Positions 43,948-54,688 of a stretch of DNA of 64,000 bases are shown piece by piece. The stretch is from positions 63,297 to 127,296 of the forward strand of contig JAMWFC010000049.1 in assembly GCA_027475525.1 (NCBI GenBank), given 5' to 3'. Both the position numbers and the translations under genes were made by a program. Each line of letters opens with the position of its first letter. The first letter of the stretch is position 1. The notes below the pieces were generated by a model that worked only from the letters and a program-made list of their open reading frames with translations, did no database searches and was not told the origin of the DNA. This stretch comes from Macrolepiota albuminosa. Its lineage: Eukaryota; Basidiomycota; Agaricomycetes; Agaricales; Agaricaceae.

Positions 43948-45871
43948 ATGCTGCGACCACTCGTCACCGCAACAACGCGATTGTGCGTCTCTCTGCGACG
44001 CACCTTCCGCACCTTCCCTTGTCTTCGCAACGATGGCCTACTACGATCAGTTGTTGAGGAGAACCAAGATGTCAATGCCATGGATCGACTCTTGAAGGCC
44101 GTCAGTGAGTCCTGCTCTACAGGCGGTATTCTAATAACTGAATAGTTTCTCAGTGGCACGGTCAAATCCTGCTTACAATACGTGAATACCCGCCAATTCT
44201 GCCCTTCCATGGAAAAGTTTCTCATGTTCCTGATACGTAGCATCATGCCGACCAGAACACCGGTCCTCTGGTCTGAAACTCTTCTCAATGCTTCTAGCGC
44301 GCCTAGCCAAGTGACGGAGATTCCTCCGATCCAACAGGATCTATTGGTCCCTCGTAATATGTACGACTCCTACACAGAAATTATCCTTCCCTTTGGCTCC
44401 TCGGCTCAGCGCAAAGAGGAATACATCAATGCCTCTGGAGGTATTCGGATGGGAAAGTTGGTTGCTTTACTTATTTGCAGTCGCCTTCGCTTGACACTCT
44501 AATCAAGGCTTATGGAACACCTCGACTCGTTGGCTGGTTCGATCTCGTATAAGCATATGCTTGGTCCGAGTGTCCAGACTCTCGGTCGGATTCAAGAGCG
44601 TGGCTTCTACATTGTCACGGCCTCGGTAGACCGGTGGGACATTGATGAATGATTGTATCTCTCAAACTACTGACCCTGGTTCATAGACTAGACATGTTAG
44701 CCCCTTTAAACCCTTCTCGGGACCTTCGCTTAAGCGGCCAAGTTATTCACACCGGCAAAAGTTCCATGGAAGTCGCAGTCAAGATGGAAACGATTGGATC
44801 AGGCCAACCTGATGAAACTGTACTCTTGGGTAAAGGTCTCCTCACTCGTTGTCATGTCTCGATTTGAAAACGTGCCATTTGTAAGGCCGATTCTCTATGG
44901 TCTGTCGAGATGCAAATACTCACAAGGCACGTCAAGTCAACCCTCTTACTATCTCTACATCAGAAGAAAGTAGTCTATTTGCGATGGGAGAACGTCTGTG
45001 CGCGTTATTGTTGCTTTTTATGACGCCTAAATTCGTCTCTTGCAGATATCAAGAGGCGGCGACAAACAGGAGCGCTTCGATCATTGTCGCGTGTCCCACC
45101 AAGTTCTGCCGAAGCAAAGGCTCTTCATGATTTCTACCTACAATATGGACAGCATACCGCCAACTGGAATGATACTTCGGGCGAAAGAGTGTGGATGGGG
45201 GATACGAAATTAGGAAAATGTATGATCATGTTTCCTCAAGAACGAAAGTAGGTTCCAGATTGTCTTTATGCTCGATTGAGCACTCTAACGTTGTCACAGC
45301 GTTCACCAAAAAGTTTTTGGTGGATATTTGATGCGGCTCGCGTATGAGGTAAGCATGGTCCTTGTTCAATAATGCGGCGTGTCTGATTAAAAAAAAGCTC
45401 GGTGTCGCAAATGCGATTCTTCTGACTCGTGGACCGGTTCGTTTCCTCTCACTCGATGGGATATCTTTCGCTCGGCCCGTCCCAATTGGCTCGATCCTCC
45501 GTCTGAGATCTATGATTCACCACACAAGTACTCCGTCCGAGTCACAGTTCCCACAGTTGGTTGTATGTGATCTGACACCTACACTGTTATGACTGTAGCT
45601 GATAAGTAGATTGTAGCATGTCGGAGTGAAAGCAAATGTTGTGGATGTGACGACAGGATCTGAACAGACAACTAATGATTTTAGATTTACCTGGTGCAGG
45701 GATCACGGTGAAGGTGTCCCGCGAAAGGTTGTGCCGAAGACATATGCAGGTTGGTCTTGATATGTCGCTTAGAGAATTCATTCTTATTTGTGTATAGAAG
45801 CGATGTTGTGGCTGGAAGGGAGACGAGCACTGGAGTTGGGTGACGAGATTCGGGGATTAAGGCAGAGGTAA
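43948..45871 (+). CDS. acyl-CoA thioesterase, mitochondrial ACOT9 type
   Basis: Hydrolyses acyl-CoA to fatty acid and CoA, probably in the mitochondrion. Eleven exons: 43948-44104, 44154-44181, 44241-44456, 44508-44633, 44687-44829, 44886-44993, 45046-45247, 45300-45348, 45398-45562, 45617-45749, 45798-45871; 1401 nt, 466 aa. The N-terminus MLRPLVTATTRLCVSLRRTFR is rich in Arg, Ser and Thr without acids, as in mitochondrial presequences. Two HotDog domains: the first has NMYDSYTEIILPFGSS, INASGGIRMGKLMEHLDSLA and TASVDRLDMLAPL; the second has VFGGYLMRLAYELGVANA and FLSLDGISFARPVPIGS. Order and spacing fit ACOT9/10-like enzymes. It diverges from the membrane-protein gene and lies upstream of the squalene epoxidase gene in the same direction. 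Intact. Confidence 0.88.
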
Positions 45872-46257
45872 AGTAGACTAGATGGGTCAGAACGTCGGAA
45901 AATGCCGAGCTAGATACTGTGAATAAAAAATTCCAGTGAGTCGCGTCATGCAATCTCTTCAAGAATAAGGTAGAGGTAAACAACGCTGTAGACGAGATGG
46001 CCAGAACGTCGGAGAATGCCGAGCAAGAAATGTCGGCTGATACTGTGAATAAATATGCGAGTCTAAACGCAATCTCGCTCTGAGCCGTATGATGGTATTA
46101 TTGTTAGGCACTGGTATCACTGGCTGCTCTCTCGCCCATGCTGTAGAAGTTGGTAGACTAGATTGCAGGACGTCGGAAAATGCCGAGCTAGAAATGTCGA
46201 CTGATCCTGTGAATAAATAATTCCGATAAATATGCGAGTCGCGTCTGTTCCGTTAAA
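45862..46257 (+). repeat. triplicated thioesterase/epoxidase intergenic segment
   Basis: The motif GTAGACTAGATxxxxCAG-AACGTCGGAAAATGCCGAG occurs three times (from 45873, 45988 and 46153), each followed by a TACTGTGAATAAA-like stretch. Copy 2 runs on into a duplicate of the first about 75 bp of the squalene epoxidase gene (46067-46142), with ACG where the real gene has ATG. Copy 1 ends in a short ATGCAATCTCTTCAAGAATAA. The end of the thioesterase gene (AAGGCAGAGGTAAA) is also echoed at about 45966. So the intergenic DNA with both gene edges was duplicated and has since decayed. Confidence 0.8.
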
Positions 46258-47991
46258 ATGCAATCTCGCTCTGAGCCGTATGATGTTATTATTGTTGGCG
46301 CTGGTATCGCTGGCTGCTCTCTCGCCCATGCTCTCTCCACACTTCCTCGTGCAAGGCCCCTCCGCATCGCCCTCCTAGAGCGGTCTCTCGCACAACCAGA
46401 CCGCATAGTTGGCGAGTTATTACAGCCAGGAGGCGTCAATGCTCTCCGTCAGCTTGCGCTAGATACGTGCCTAGAAAACATCGATGCTGTTCCCGTGCGG
46501 GGTTATTGTGTCGTTGACGACGGCAAATCCGTTCATATACCTTATCCAGGGACTCATGAAGGTCGAAGTTTCCATCATGGACGGTTCATCATGGCGCTTC
46601 GAGACGCGGCAGAAAGAGCTAGAGGCGTCGAGGTCACAGAAGCTACGGTGACGGATCTCGTTGAGGACCCTTCCGGGAAGGTCATCATTGGCGTTCGCGC
46701 GACCAGGAACGACGTGAAAGAGACGTGGTACGCAAAGCTCGTGGTTATTGCCGACGGATGTTTTTCCAGGTTCAGGACGGTGGTTATGGGAGACAACGGT
46801 GCCGAGTCAACAACGAAAAGCAATTTTGTTGGTGTAATCCTCAAGGATGCGGTCCTACCGATGCCCAACCATGGCACTGTCGCCCTATGCAAAGGTTTTG
46901 GCCCAGTTCTCTTATACCAGATATCACAACACTGTACACGAATGCTCGTTGACGTGAAAACGCCTCTGCCATCTGATCTCAAAGTGTGTATTAATCTTCC
47001 CCTCTTTCTTTAACTGCTTTAATACAACGCAGGCCCATATCCTCACCAACATCGTCCCGCAACTTCCGTCTTCCCTACACCTTCCTATCAAAGTTGCGCT
47101 CCACAATGACCGTATACGACGTATGCCCAATTCGTTCCTCCCGCCTGTTCGACAGGGTGACAGGCGGGGCGTCGTCCTCATTGGTGACGCGTGGAATATG
47201 CGCCACCCCCTGACAGGCGGTGGAATGACTGTTGCTTTCAACGACGTGCTCATTCTCAGGACGCTTCTTTCACCCATAGAGGAGCTAGGAAATTGGGACG
47301 AGGTGAAAAGCGCAATACAAACTTGGCATTGGACCCGAAAACCTCTGTCATCGACGATCAACATACTCAGTGTTGCATTGTACGATCTATTCGGCGCGGA
47401 TGGTGGGTCCAACCGGAACTAGATAGAATATGAGCTCACTGTCTTGTTTGAGTAGACGAGCAGCTTGCGGTGCTTCGCAGAGGTTGTTTTCAGTATTTTG
47501 AATGCGGTGGAGAATGCATTAACGGACCTGTTTCGCTTCTCTCTGGGTGCGTTCACGTCTATCTTGCCTCCTCTCTCATCTCACTTCGTTTTTGTAGTAT
47601 AACACCCTCCCCAATGCTTCTCGCCTATCACTTCTTTTCTGTTGCCTTTTACTCGATTCGGATCATGTTCACGCATCCACAACTTGTCGAAGCCTCTTCA
47701 AAGAACGGTGGACAGCCCAATTATTCCGTTGTTCCTCTGTACCAATATCCTGCATTGTCAGTCAAAGCTTTGCGAGTTGTACGTCTGATATCTACTCGTT
47801 TAATTAATCAACTGATCGCTTCCTAGTTTTGGACAGCCTGTGTCGTGTTCGGGCCTCTATTATGGTCCGAAATTAGTTGGTGGGCTCCCACAAAGAGCAC
47901 TTACAGCGCAAATGTTATGTTTTTACGGACAATGATGCCCATAATTCCAGCACTTGGACTAGCAATGCTAATATACCGCCAAGGCCTTTAA
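46258..47991 (+). CDS. ERG1: squalene epoxidase (squalene monooxygenase)
   Basis: FAD enzyme of the ER membrane that oxidises squalene to 2,3-oxidosqualene with O2 and NADPH-derived electrons, an early step of ergosterol synthesis. Five exons: 46258-46983, 47033-47402, 47456-47546, 47598-47778, 47827-47991; 1533 nt, 510 aa, a normal length. Residues 9-25 hold the FAD-binding VIIVGAGIAGCSLAHAL; GELLQPGGVNALRQL near 60 and RGYCVVDDGK near 83 are typical; LVVIADGCFSRFR (DG motif) near 165; VVLIGDAWNMRHPLTGGGMTV (GD motif) near 305. The C-terminus has hydrophobic anchors (LLAYHFFSVAFYSI, MMPIIPALGLAMLI). Introns are 49-53 bp with GT...AG. The start is the ATG that a decayed upstream duplicate also aligns to. 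Intact. Confidence 0.95.
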
Positions 47992-49516
47992 AGTTTTGCT
48001 TCTATCGACACATTGTGTATCTGTTTTTATATCAATGCTAATATCATGGTGTCTGTGTATTGTGGGAAGCATAATTCACAGTTCTCAATGTCTTGTGGGT
48101 TTCCGATTTTTAGCCTTTACATATATGTTGACAACTGCTGGGGCTATAAGATGTTTCTAATGGAAAAATCAATAATCATAGAAACCTGTCATCTGTTTCT
48201 TTGCCAGCTTTTTACTGTAAAAAAAATCCTTTTGTTCAATGAATACAACAGCTATTGAAAACACCATAATCAATACTTATATGGGCAATTGAGGCCTGTG
48301 TTGGAACTATGACAGACAGCAGCAAGTTGAAGGTGTGATCAACACCTAGACAAATACATAGTTAGTACAAAGTCTAGGTATAAGTGCGTTAGTATTGTAA
48401 TGTATATAAATATCTAATGGTAAGGCACCCTCAGAATGCGTGAGCAAAAATGAGGGTGTTGTATCTAATGTTCAAGATATATATGTGTCCTTTGGACAAA
48501 GGAAGCCTGTGGCTTGCTGGTGGCCTTGTGTCATGATCAGACATAATTGATATATTTATTTCATTTATTTAGTTATTTTTTTTACATGTTTCACAATATG
48601 TTTCCCTATTCTGACCCCCCTATATGAGTGTTGATGTTTCCTCCTTTTATGCCCCTATAACTTATGTCTTACCATTATCACATTTCAAGCTCCTTTAATT
48701 ATCACAAAGATGATGGACCCTAGCATATAATTATTAGAAAGTAGAGTATAAAAACCTGTTGTATTCGGTAGCTAACTCTAACTTTGTTGCTGTTAGTTTT
48801 TCTTATTTGATTATTTAAGTCAGATCTTAACATTGCAATGAATCCACACTTAGCCAAAGTCTCTAGCTCACTATAGCTAGCATTATCCTTGCTGTTTCCC
48901 CTGCCACCACACTCAACACAATGCTTTATTTTTTCATTTTCTTACTCACCCTCCACACTAATAATGTAACCCATCAGGCCTAAGTGCATTTTATTTATCA
49001 CTTTCATCACCACTTCCTGGTGCCACTAATGGTAGTCAGTACATAACAAGGAACTCTAGTCAGTAGGTACAAAAAGGCTGCTTCAAAGCACCCTCCAGAT
49101 TTGAATAGTTTGGCCTGTGTTTTTAAGTAGACCAGCTCATCCTACACCAGTGCAATAAGTAGTAGTCACTCTATTGAGCCTGGGTATTTCACAACTGCTC
49201 TCTAGTTTATTGGCATAAGTGCACATCAACTTGTGGCCAATGAAGACTTCAACTTGCTTCCTGCACATGCTATTCAAAGGTGTATAATCAGTTGATTGTA
49301 CAGAGTTTTCACTTGCACATGTATTACAGCAGATTTTATCACATACTTATGTTGTCTGACTCTGACCCATGACTACTACAGCACTAGTGAACATGGTCAG
49401 TATCTTTTAAAGTGGAATCACTTCCATTTTTGATGCTATTAATCACCTTATTCCCATCTGAGGTGCCACTGCCACCAACCTGATGTAACTGTGCGATCTG
49501 TAAATTGGCTTGCAAT
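47992..49516. other. AT-rich intergenic DNA; possible solo LTR at 48299-48832
   Basis: No gene seen. 48299-48832 begins TGTTGGAACTATG, has GAGTATAAAAACC at about 48746 and ends CAGATCTTAACA, which is the look of a copia LTR. The flanks (GCCTG and TTGCA) do not match and no second copy is present, so this is only a candidate. The rest has short open frames without motifs. Confidence 0.35.
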
Positions 49517-49782
49517 TGTAAGGGTGACCTCCGAAGGCTATGGCTCAGTCACACAGCTGGCAAAGAGAGATCCAAAGTATATTAGAGTATATACTAACAA
49601 TATCATAATAACTACTTACCTGGCAGAGAGAGATCTAAAAAACAAGTTTAGAGATTTTCTATGCTAGGATTGATGCTTCTGGGGCCTCTGAAACATGGGA
49701 AACAACTGTACAGGACAACAAAACTTTAAAAACTGAAAATTGCCTAAACAAATAGTTGCACAAATAAGGCAGGAAAACTCAA
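49517..49782 (-). repeat. family D LTR fragment
   Basis: Reverse complement of about 5195-5461: starts TGTAAGGGTGACC, then GCTCAGTCACACAGCTGG, TACTTACCTGGCAGAG and GGGAAACAACTGTACAG. It is broken off at GGAAAACTC. Confidence 0.85.
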
Positions 49783-50084
49783 TATGTCTTTTCTTGCCAG
49801 CATTGTGTGCAGTGTCATCCTGAGCATATTGATGTCAATGGAGTCTTTGGCTTCCATGAGTCCTTTTTTGTGTAGCTATGCCCTGACATCTTCTGCTATT
49901 TGCACTCTTGGAACCTGTTCCTTGTTGGCATTGCTCTGTATCATTACTTCCTGCATGGTGATCAACATCTATCTATATAGAATGGGACAACCGTTTTGTG
50001 GGAATGATGTGCTTAGTCAGTTTTGACAGTTTCTGACTAAGGCTGACAAATACTTGCCTTTTTCATTTGTTTTTTGGTAGATGT

Positions 50085-50400
50085 GTGTATAAAATGCTTG
50101 AAAGTTCAAAGAAAATCACTGAAAAATCAGGAAAAATTCAAGGCCTACTGATACACTGATTTTAGTTTTTTGGAGATTTACAAATGTTCAATAAAATCCG
50201 AAGAATTCAAGAAAAATTCAATTGCTCTGTTTTTCAGAAGATGTTAGTGGAAAATGCTCAAATAATTCCAGGAAAATCACCAGAAAATGAGGGAAAATTC
50301 AAAGGCTACTAATATACTGATTTTTAGTTTTTTAAAGATTTATAAATGCTGAATAAAATCTGAAAAATTCAATTTAGTTTACAATAATGCTTTGAGAGTT
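50085..50400. repeat. AT-rich direct repeats (third copy at 51495-51660)
   Basis: Two adjoining copies of a unit of about 160 bp with GGAAAATCACxGAAAA, TTCAAxGxCTACT-ATA-ACTGATTTT, GATTTA-AAATG and AATAAAATCxGAAxAATTCAA. A third copy lies at about 51495-51660. No coding capacity. Confidence 0.7.
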
Positions 50401-50401
50401 G

Positions 50402-50530
50402 TGGAATAAGCACTGAGTTGTGAAATGCGGAGGCCTTAACTGAACGAAGTGAGGTTGAGGCCGGGAATAAGCACTGAGTTGTGAAATGCGGAGGCCTTAA
50501 CCAAACAAAGTGAGGTTAGGGTGGAGGCTT
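50402..50530. repeat. tandem hairpin repeats, GGCCTTAACC...GGTTAAGG type
   Basis: Two tandem units of about 64 bp (GGAATAAGCACTGAGTTGTG...), each with an inverted repeat GGCCTTAAC-TGAACGAAGTGA-GGTTGAGGCC. Two more hairpins of the same type lie at about 51700 and 51772. A further hairpin GGGGGT-GAA-GCCCCC follows at about 50548-50561. Confidence 0.75.
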
Positions 50531-50810
50531 AGTTGGGGGGGGGTTTGGGGGTGAAGCCCCCAATGAGCTACAAAATTTGTGCCGAAGGCATGAATCGTAG
50601 CTCATCTATATATTATGGGATGACCCATGTGAACTTCACCCTTTTTTGGCACTGCTGACCTAAGATTTGTCAGCAGCTTATCAAATAAGCTGACTTTGAA
50701 ATTGTGGCTGTGCACATCAGATTTTTGGCTCTTTCCATTGTTTAGCATTAATTTGCATGATACACATGTTCTGCAATCATTTTTGTTTTTTTGTTGGTTC
50801 CTCTCTTTAT

Positions 50811-51216
50811 CACTGGGTGCAGGAATGATATTTTTTGCCAAAACAATGTAAAAATACAGTGAAAATAATGCAATTAAGTTCAGATTTTTATTTAAATCTT
50901 TCTGTCAAAATTATTAAAAAAATATTGTAATTAGATTTTGAATGACACTTGATCTAATGCTCTCAAAGGTATTGGAGGGACTATATTGGTCATTTTTAAG
51001 CCTAAGAACCAGAACTAGCTTCCTGTGGCAATTTTTCTCTCAAAGGTATTGGAGGGACTATATTGGTCATTTTTAAGCCTAAGAACCAGAACTAGCTTCC
51101 TGTGGCAATTTTTTTAATTTTTCTAAGTTCAGTTAAAATGTTTTTTAACAAAACTATTCAAATCAAATTCTGAAATTAATTGGATTATAAAAGAATGTCA
51201 TTCTCTGCACCCAATG
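50811..51216. repeat. MITE with terminal inverted repeats
   Basis: Ends are CACTGGGTGCAGGAATGAT and, reversed, CATTGGGTGCAGAGAATGAC, with a TA directly after the right end (51217) and near the left end (50808). No open frame. The left half has a relative at 9721-9919. It holds an exact 77-bp tandem duplication (50961-51114). Confidence 0.75.
50961..51114. repeat. exact 77-bp tandem duplication
   Basis: The unit starting TCTCAAAGGTATTGGAGGG at 50961 recurs at 51038 with no difference that I can see, in a region where every other repeat is diverged. It must be a young event. Confidence 0.92.
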
Positions 51217-51664
51217 TATGTATGTCCTGAGCATATTTTATTGAAGATTCATATAGTGCAAAGTTAATAAATTAATGTTTTATATATTAAACAATGTAAT
51301 GTTAATATTTGAATGAGTTGAAGTCAAATTTGAGCTCAATTTCTTGCACCGAAAAAAGTAAGGTTGAGATTGTATTTGAGCTTTTAACTACTCAGAACAT
51401 AAAATATCAACAAATTAATAATAGTATTGAAGTTGAATTTAAGACTTGAGTTGAAAAACAAAAAGATTGAACAAAGAATTGTCTTTTTAGTATGTTTTCC
51501 AGTAGATCTTGGTAGAAAATACTCAAAAACTTCCAGAAAAATCAATGAAAAATCAGAAAAAACTTAAAGGCTACTGATACACTGATTTTTTTAAGAGTGA
51601 TAAATGTTTAAAAAATCTAAAAAATTCAATGCAGCTTACAATAATACTTTGACAAGTTTTTGTT

Positions 51665-51805
51665 CAGTTAAGGCCAGGATTGAGCAATGATTTGAGAAAT
51701 ACCAAGGCCTTAACCAAATGAAGTGAGGTTGAGGCCAGGATTGAGCACTGAGTTGGAAAATACATATTTGAAGCCTTAACCGAACGAAATGAGGTTAAGG
51801 TGGAG
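51665..51805. repeat. second pair of hairpin repeats
   Basis: Two units with AAGGCCTTAACCAAATGAAGTGAGGTTGAGGCC-type inverted repeats at about 51700-51732 and 51772-51803, separated by GATTGAGCACTGAGTTGG. Same family as 50402-50530. Confidence 0.7.
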
Positions 51806-51981
51806 GCTGAGCCCCAGAAGTGTCCAACCTGGCATAGAGAATCCCTAGACTTGTTCTCTTTGAATCTCCCTCTGCCAGATGAGTAGTTATTATGATATTG
51901 TCAGTACATACTCTAATACACTTTAGATCTTCCTCTGCCAGCTGTGTGACTGAGCCACAGCCTCTAGAGGTCGCTCTTACA
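51806..51981 (+). repeat. family D LTR fragment (3' part)
   Basis: Matches about 5290-5461: GCCCCAGAAG, CCAACCTGGCATAGAGAATC, TGAGTAGTTATTATGATATT and the end CTCTTACA. Confidence 0.85.
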
Positions 51982-51989
51982 CATGCACA

Positions 51990-53540
51990 ACTTTATTGTG
52001 GAGGTTTATAGCAGATACATCAAAAATATGCTCCAGAATTCTGACATTTAGCTGTTTGCTAGTATAAACTATTGGGTAATATCTATTTTTATATTTTATT
52101 TTGAGCTTGTTCACATTAAAAGTTTCTTCTATAAATTGGATGGACTTTCTAGGCAATCATGGCAATCTGACAACCTAGCAACTGTGTAGAACATAAGCAA
52201 TGTATGCTAAAGGTCTTGGGTTGGTAAGAAATGATGAGATGCAAAAGAATGCTAGTGGTGGACTGTTGCTGATAAGCAGTTGAACTGGCTGCTAAATAAG
52301 GTGCAAGAAGCTGTATAAATAGTTGTAGAACCAGTTCTAAGGACTACACAATCGTGTCTTTAAGTCCCAAATCATGTGACCACATAGTACAACTGTCCCA
52401 ATAGAATAATGTTTGTCTAACAGTAGTTGACTCAGTCTTTGAAGTTACTATTGTCTTTAGAGTTAGCAAATATCTTTGGCCAGAGCTCCTTCCTGGTAAG
52501 GATTGTACAAAAGCTTAGACTGCTTAAAGAGGACAGCCAGAACCTGATTTATAATGCTATATTAAAAACTGCCAAGGTCTAAGCTGAAGACAAGCACTTG
52601 TTAACAGTTGAGCAGTAGATCTAGGACCTTAAGCACTCAGAGAACCTTAGTAACAATAAGTACACCTTCTTCTTTGCCAACAATTGTCTTTGGTGATGCA
52701 ACCAAGATGGTGCACATAAGCTGGTCATCAAGCCTGATAGTTGCCTACAAATCAGGATCTGTGTGCTATGCATGATGAGCTTGGTCACAGAGGTCTGTAT
52801 GCCATCTTCTTAGAGCATTTTTGGTAGCCACACATTAGCACTGATGTCACTTAGTACATCAAGACTTGCTACCTTTGCCAGATTCAGCAGACTTGCCAAG
52901 TACTCATACTGCCTACCATTGCCATGCCAGCTCCCCTCTTTAGCAAAATTTATATTGACACAATGCACATGTCCAAGTCAGGTTGCTACTAGTACATCAT
53001 CTAAAGGATACTGCTCACTAATATGCTGGCCCAAGTTCCAGATACTCTAACATGACAATACTGATATAGTCATCAAATAGCTATTTGAGGTTTTCATCTG
53101 CCACTAAGGAGTGCTAAGAAAAATTGTCACAGATAATGGTGTGCCAATCATGAAGGCTTTAAGTTATTTTGTGAAGAAGTACAATATTCATCACATTTAA
53201 GTCTCCAGTTACATACAATACTTTGATGTTTGGCAAGTGCTCTTCAAAGCAGTTGATGGCAAGGAGTCTCATTGGAGTGAGGCAACTTACTCATTCTTTT
53301 GGTCAAAAAAAGTTACTATTTATAAGTACTGATGAGCTCCCATTAGAGATGTTCATAGATAGCACCAACACAAGCATCTCAGATTAGCACATTGGCACCA
53401 CCAGGAGTGGCATGCCTTAGCACTCCAGGGGCTAATTTTTGCATATTTTTACAATAATAACTTACAGCTGGAGCCTCCAATTACTCCAGGACCACTTTCT
53501 ATGGCATCACTTATTCTGAGCACCACTCCTAACACCTTGC
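51990..53540 (+). pseudogene. gypsy pol relic (RNase H to integrase), partly inverted
   Basis: Plus-strand remains of a G1/G2-like pol: YIKNMLQNSDI, FELVHIKSF (52010-52150), then after 52485 SIFGQDLPPVKI-like, HKLVIKPDSCLQI, DELGHRGLYAI, YIKTCYLCQIQQTCQVL and KIYIDTMHMSKSGCY (52690-52990). The first integrase Asp is kept but there are many stops. The stretch 52182-52484 reads on the opposite strand, where it matches 21660-21840 of G1, so about 300 bp were inverted in place. An insert of about 85 bp sits inside that inverted stretch (52347-52432). Confidence 0.75.
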
Positions 53541-53854
53541 TGTTGAAGACAGGCAAAGCACAGGGGACAGAAACTGTCACTAAAGCTGAAGTCCAAAGTA
53601 AGAAAAGAATTATATTGAGCAAAGTAAAGTGCTACTAACCTGAAGTCCAAAGTCAGAAAGAATGAGGACTTCAGGTGAACTATCTAGAGTTTATATACTG
53701 CTGGAAAACTATATACATGTGAATAAAGAATAATCACATGGAGGATACATATGATAGAATATAATCACATGGAAAATACATGTGATAAAAAGAACTTGGA
53801 GTAGAATGATGATCATAATGGATAGTGGAATGCATGTAACAGGCAATTTCAACA
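53541..53854 (-). repeat. solo copia family A LTR with target duplication
   Basis: 314 bp, TGTTGAAGAC ... GCAATTTCAACA, flanked by CTTGC at 53536-53540 and 53855-53859. Two palindromic repeats. Inserted in DNA between the gypsy relic and its LTR; that DNA would correspond to the accessory-gene region but is too decayed to read. Confidence 0.93.
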
Positions 53855-54072
53855 CTTGCTGTACCTTGCCACTCACACTCCAGAGATATACATGGATACA
53901 AACACTTGGCATCAGTCAATCCAAAATGATGCTCTTAGCTGGTGGCAGCACTTACAGGACAGAATGATGAAGTATTTTCATGACAAACAGCTGGGAGTTT
54001 TGCCTTAGCACCTTGCTGACTCAAACTGACAGCATGATTGTAGACCTTTTTACTATATAATTTAATTCACAG

Positions 54073-54688
54073 TAATAGGACCTTATACAGGCTAGACACA
54101 TTAACAGCTGGTTTAGCATTGGCCCTGGACACCTTGCTGCACTTATTTCAAACTTGGTGTGCATAATTTATTTATTTTAGGCCTTATTTGATGGCCATGT
54201 ACAGCAAGCAACAGATCCAATCAGTGATAGTGCTGGCAGCAGCTAGAATGATATGTGACAGCTGGCATCACTCAATCAGCACATGATACAGCTAGCTGGC
54301 AGCAGCACCTACAAGTTGGAATAATGGCATTTCTCCATGACAGCCTGGCATTTCACCTTGGTATTTCTCCATGACAGCCTGGCATTTCACCTTGGTGCCT
54401 GACATTGCTTGGCACTCTTTCTCTTTTCAGATGAACATCATTCTTATAAACTTCTCATTATTTAGTTTAATGCACAGTGTTTACTTACATTCTTTTCAGT
54501 TCACCACTTCTTGATGATGCTTAGCCACTTAGCGACAGTGAACTCATTTTTACTACAAGTACTTATTGTTGTCACTAGTTACAAAAAAAACAGAGTACCC
54601 AGTTCAGACTCCACTTCTCTCAGTTCACCACTCTATGGGTTAGGTTTCTTTTGCACTGACTTGGTTCAAAGTCATCAACTGTCTAGCC
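54073..54688 (+). repeat. family A gypsy LTR, decayed and truncated
   Basis: Reverse complement of 16607-17552: TAATAGGACC..CAGGCTAGACAC, TGATGGCCATGTACAGCAAG, CAGTGATAGTGCTGGCAGCAGC and TAGCCACTTAGCGACAGTGA. It is the 3' LTR of the relic at 51990 by orientation. It contains an exact 34-bp tandem duplication (54329-54362, 54363-54396) and is cut by the copia copy at 54689. Confidence 0.75.

Noticed and set aside
48299..48832. A confirmed solo LTR
   Set aside because: It looks like a copia LTR in its ends and TATA box, but the flanks do not match and there is no second copy in the window, so it is listed only as a possibility.
48901..49480. A copia gag remnant downstream of the epoxidase gene
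   Set aside because: Six-frame reading gave no gag, zinc knuckle or protease motif.
50402..50570. CRISPR-like array
   Set aside because: Only two direct repeats with no unique spacers, in a eukaryotic genome; hairpin repeats explain it.
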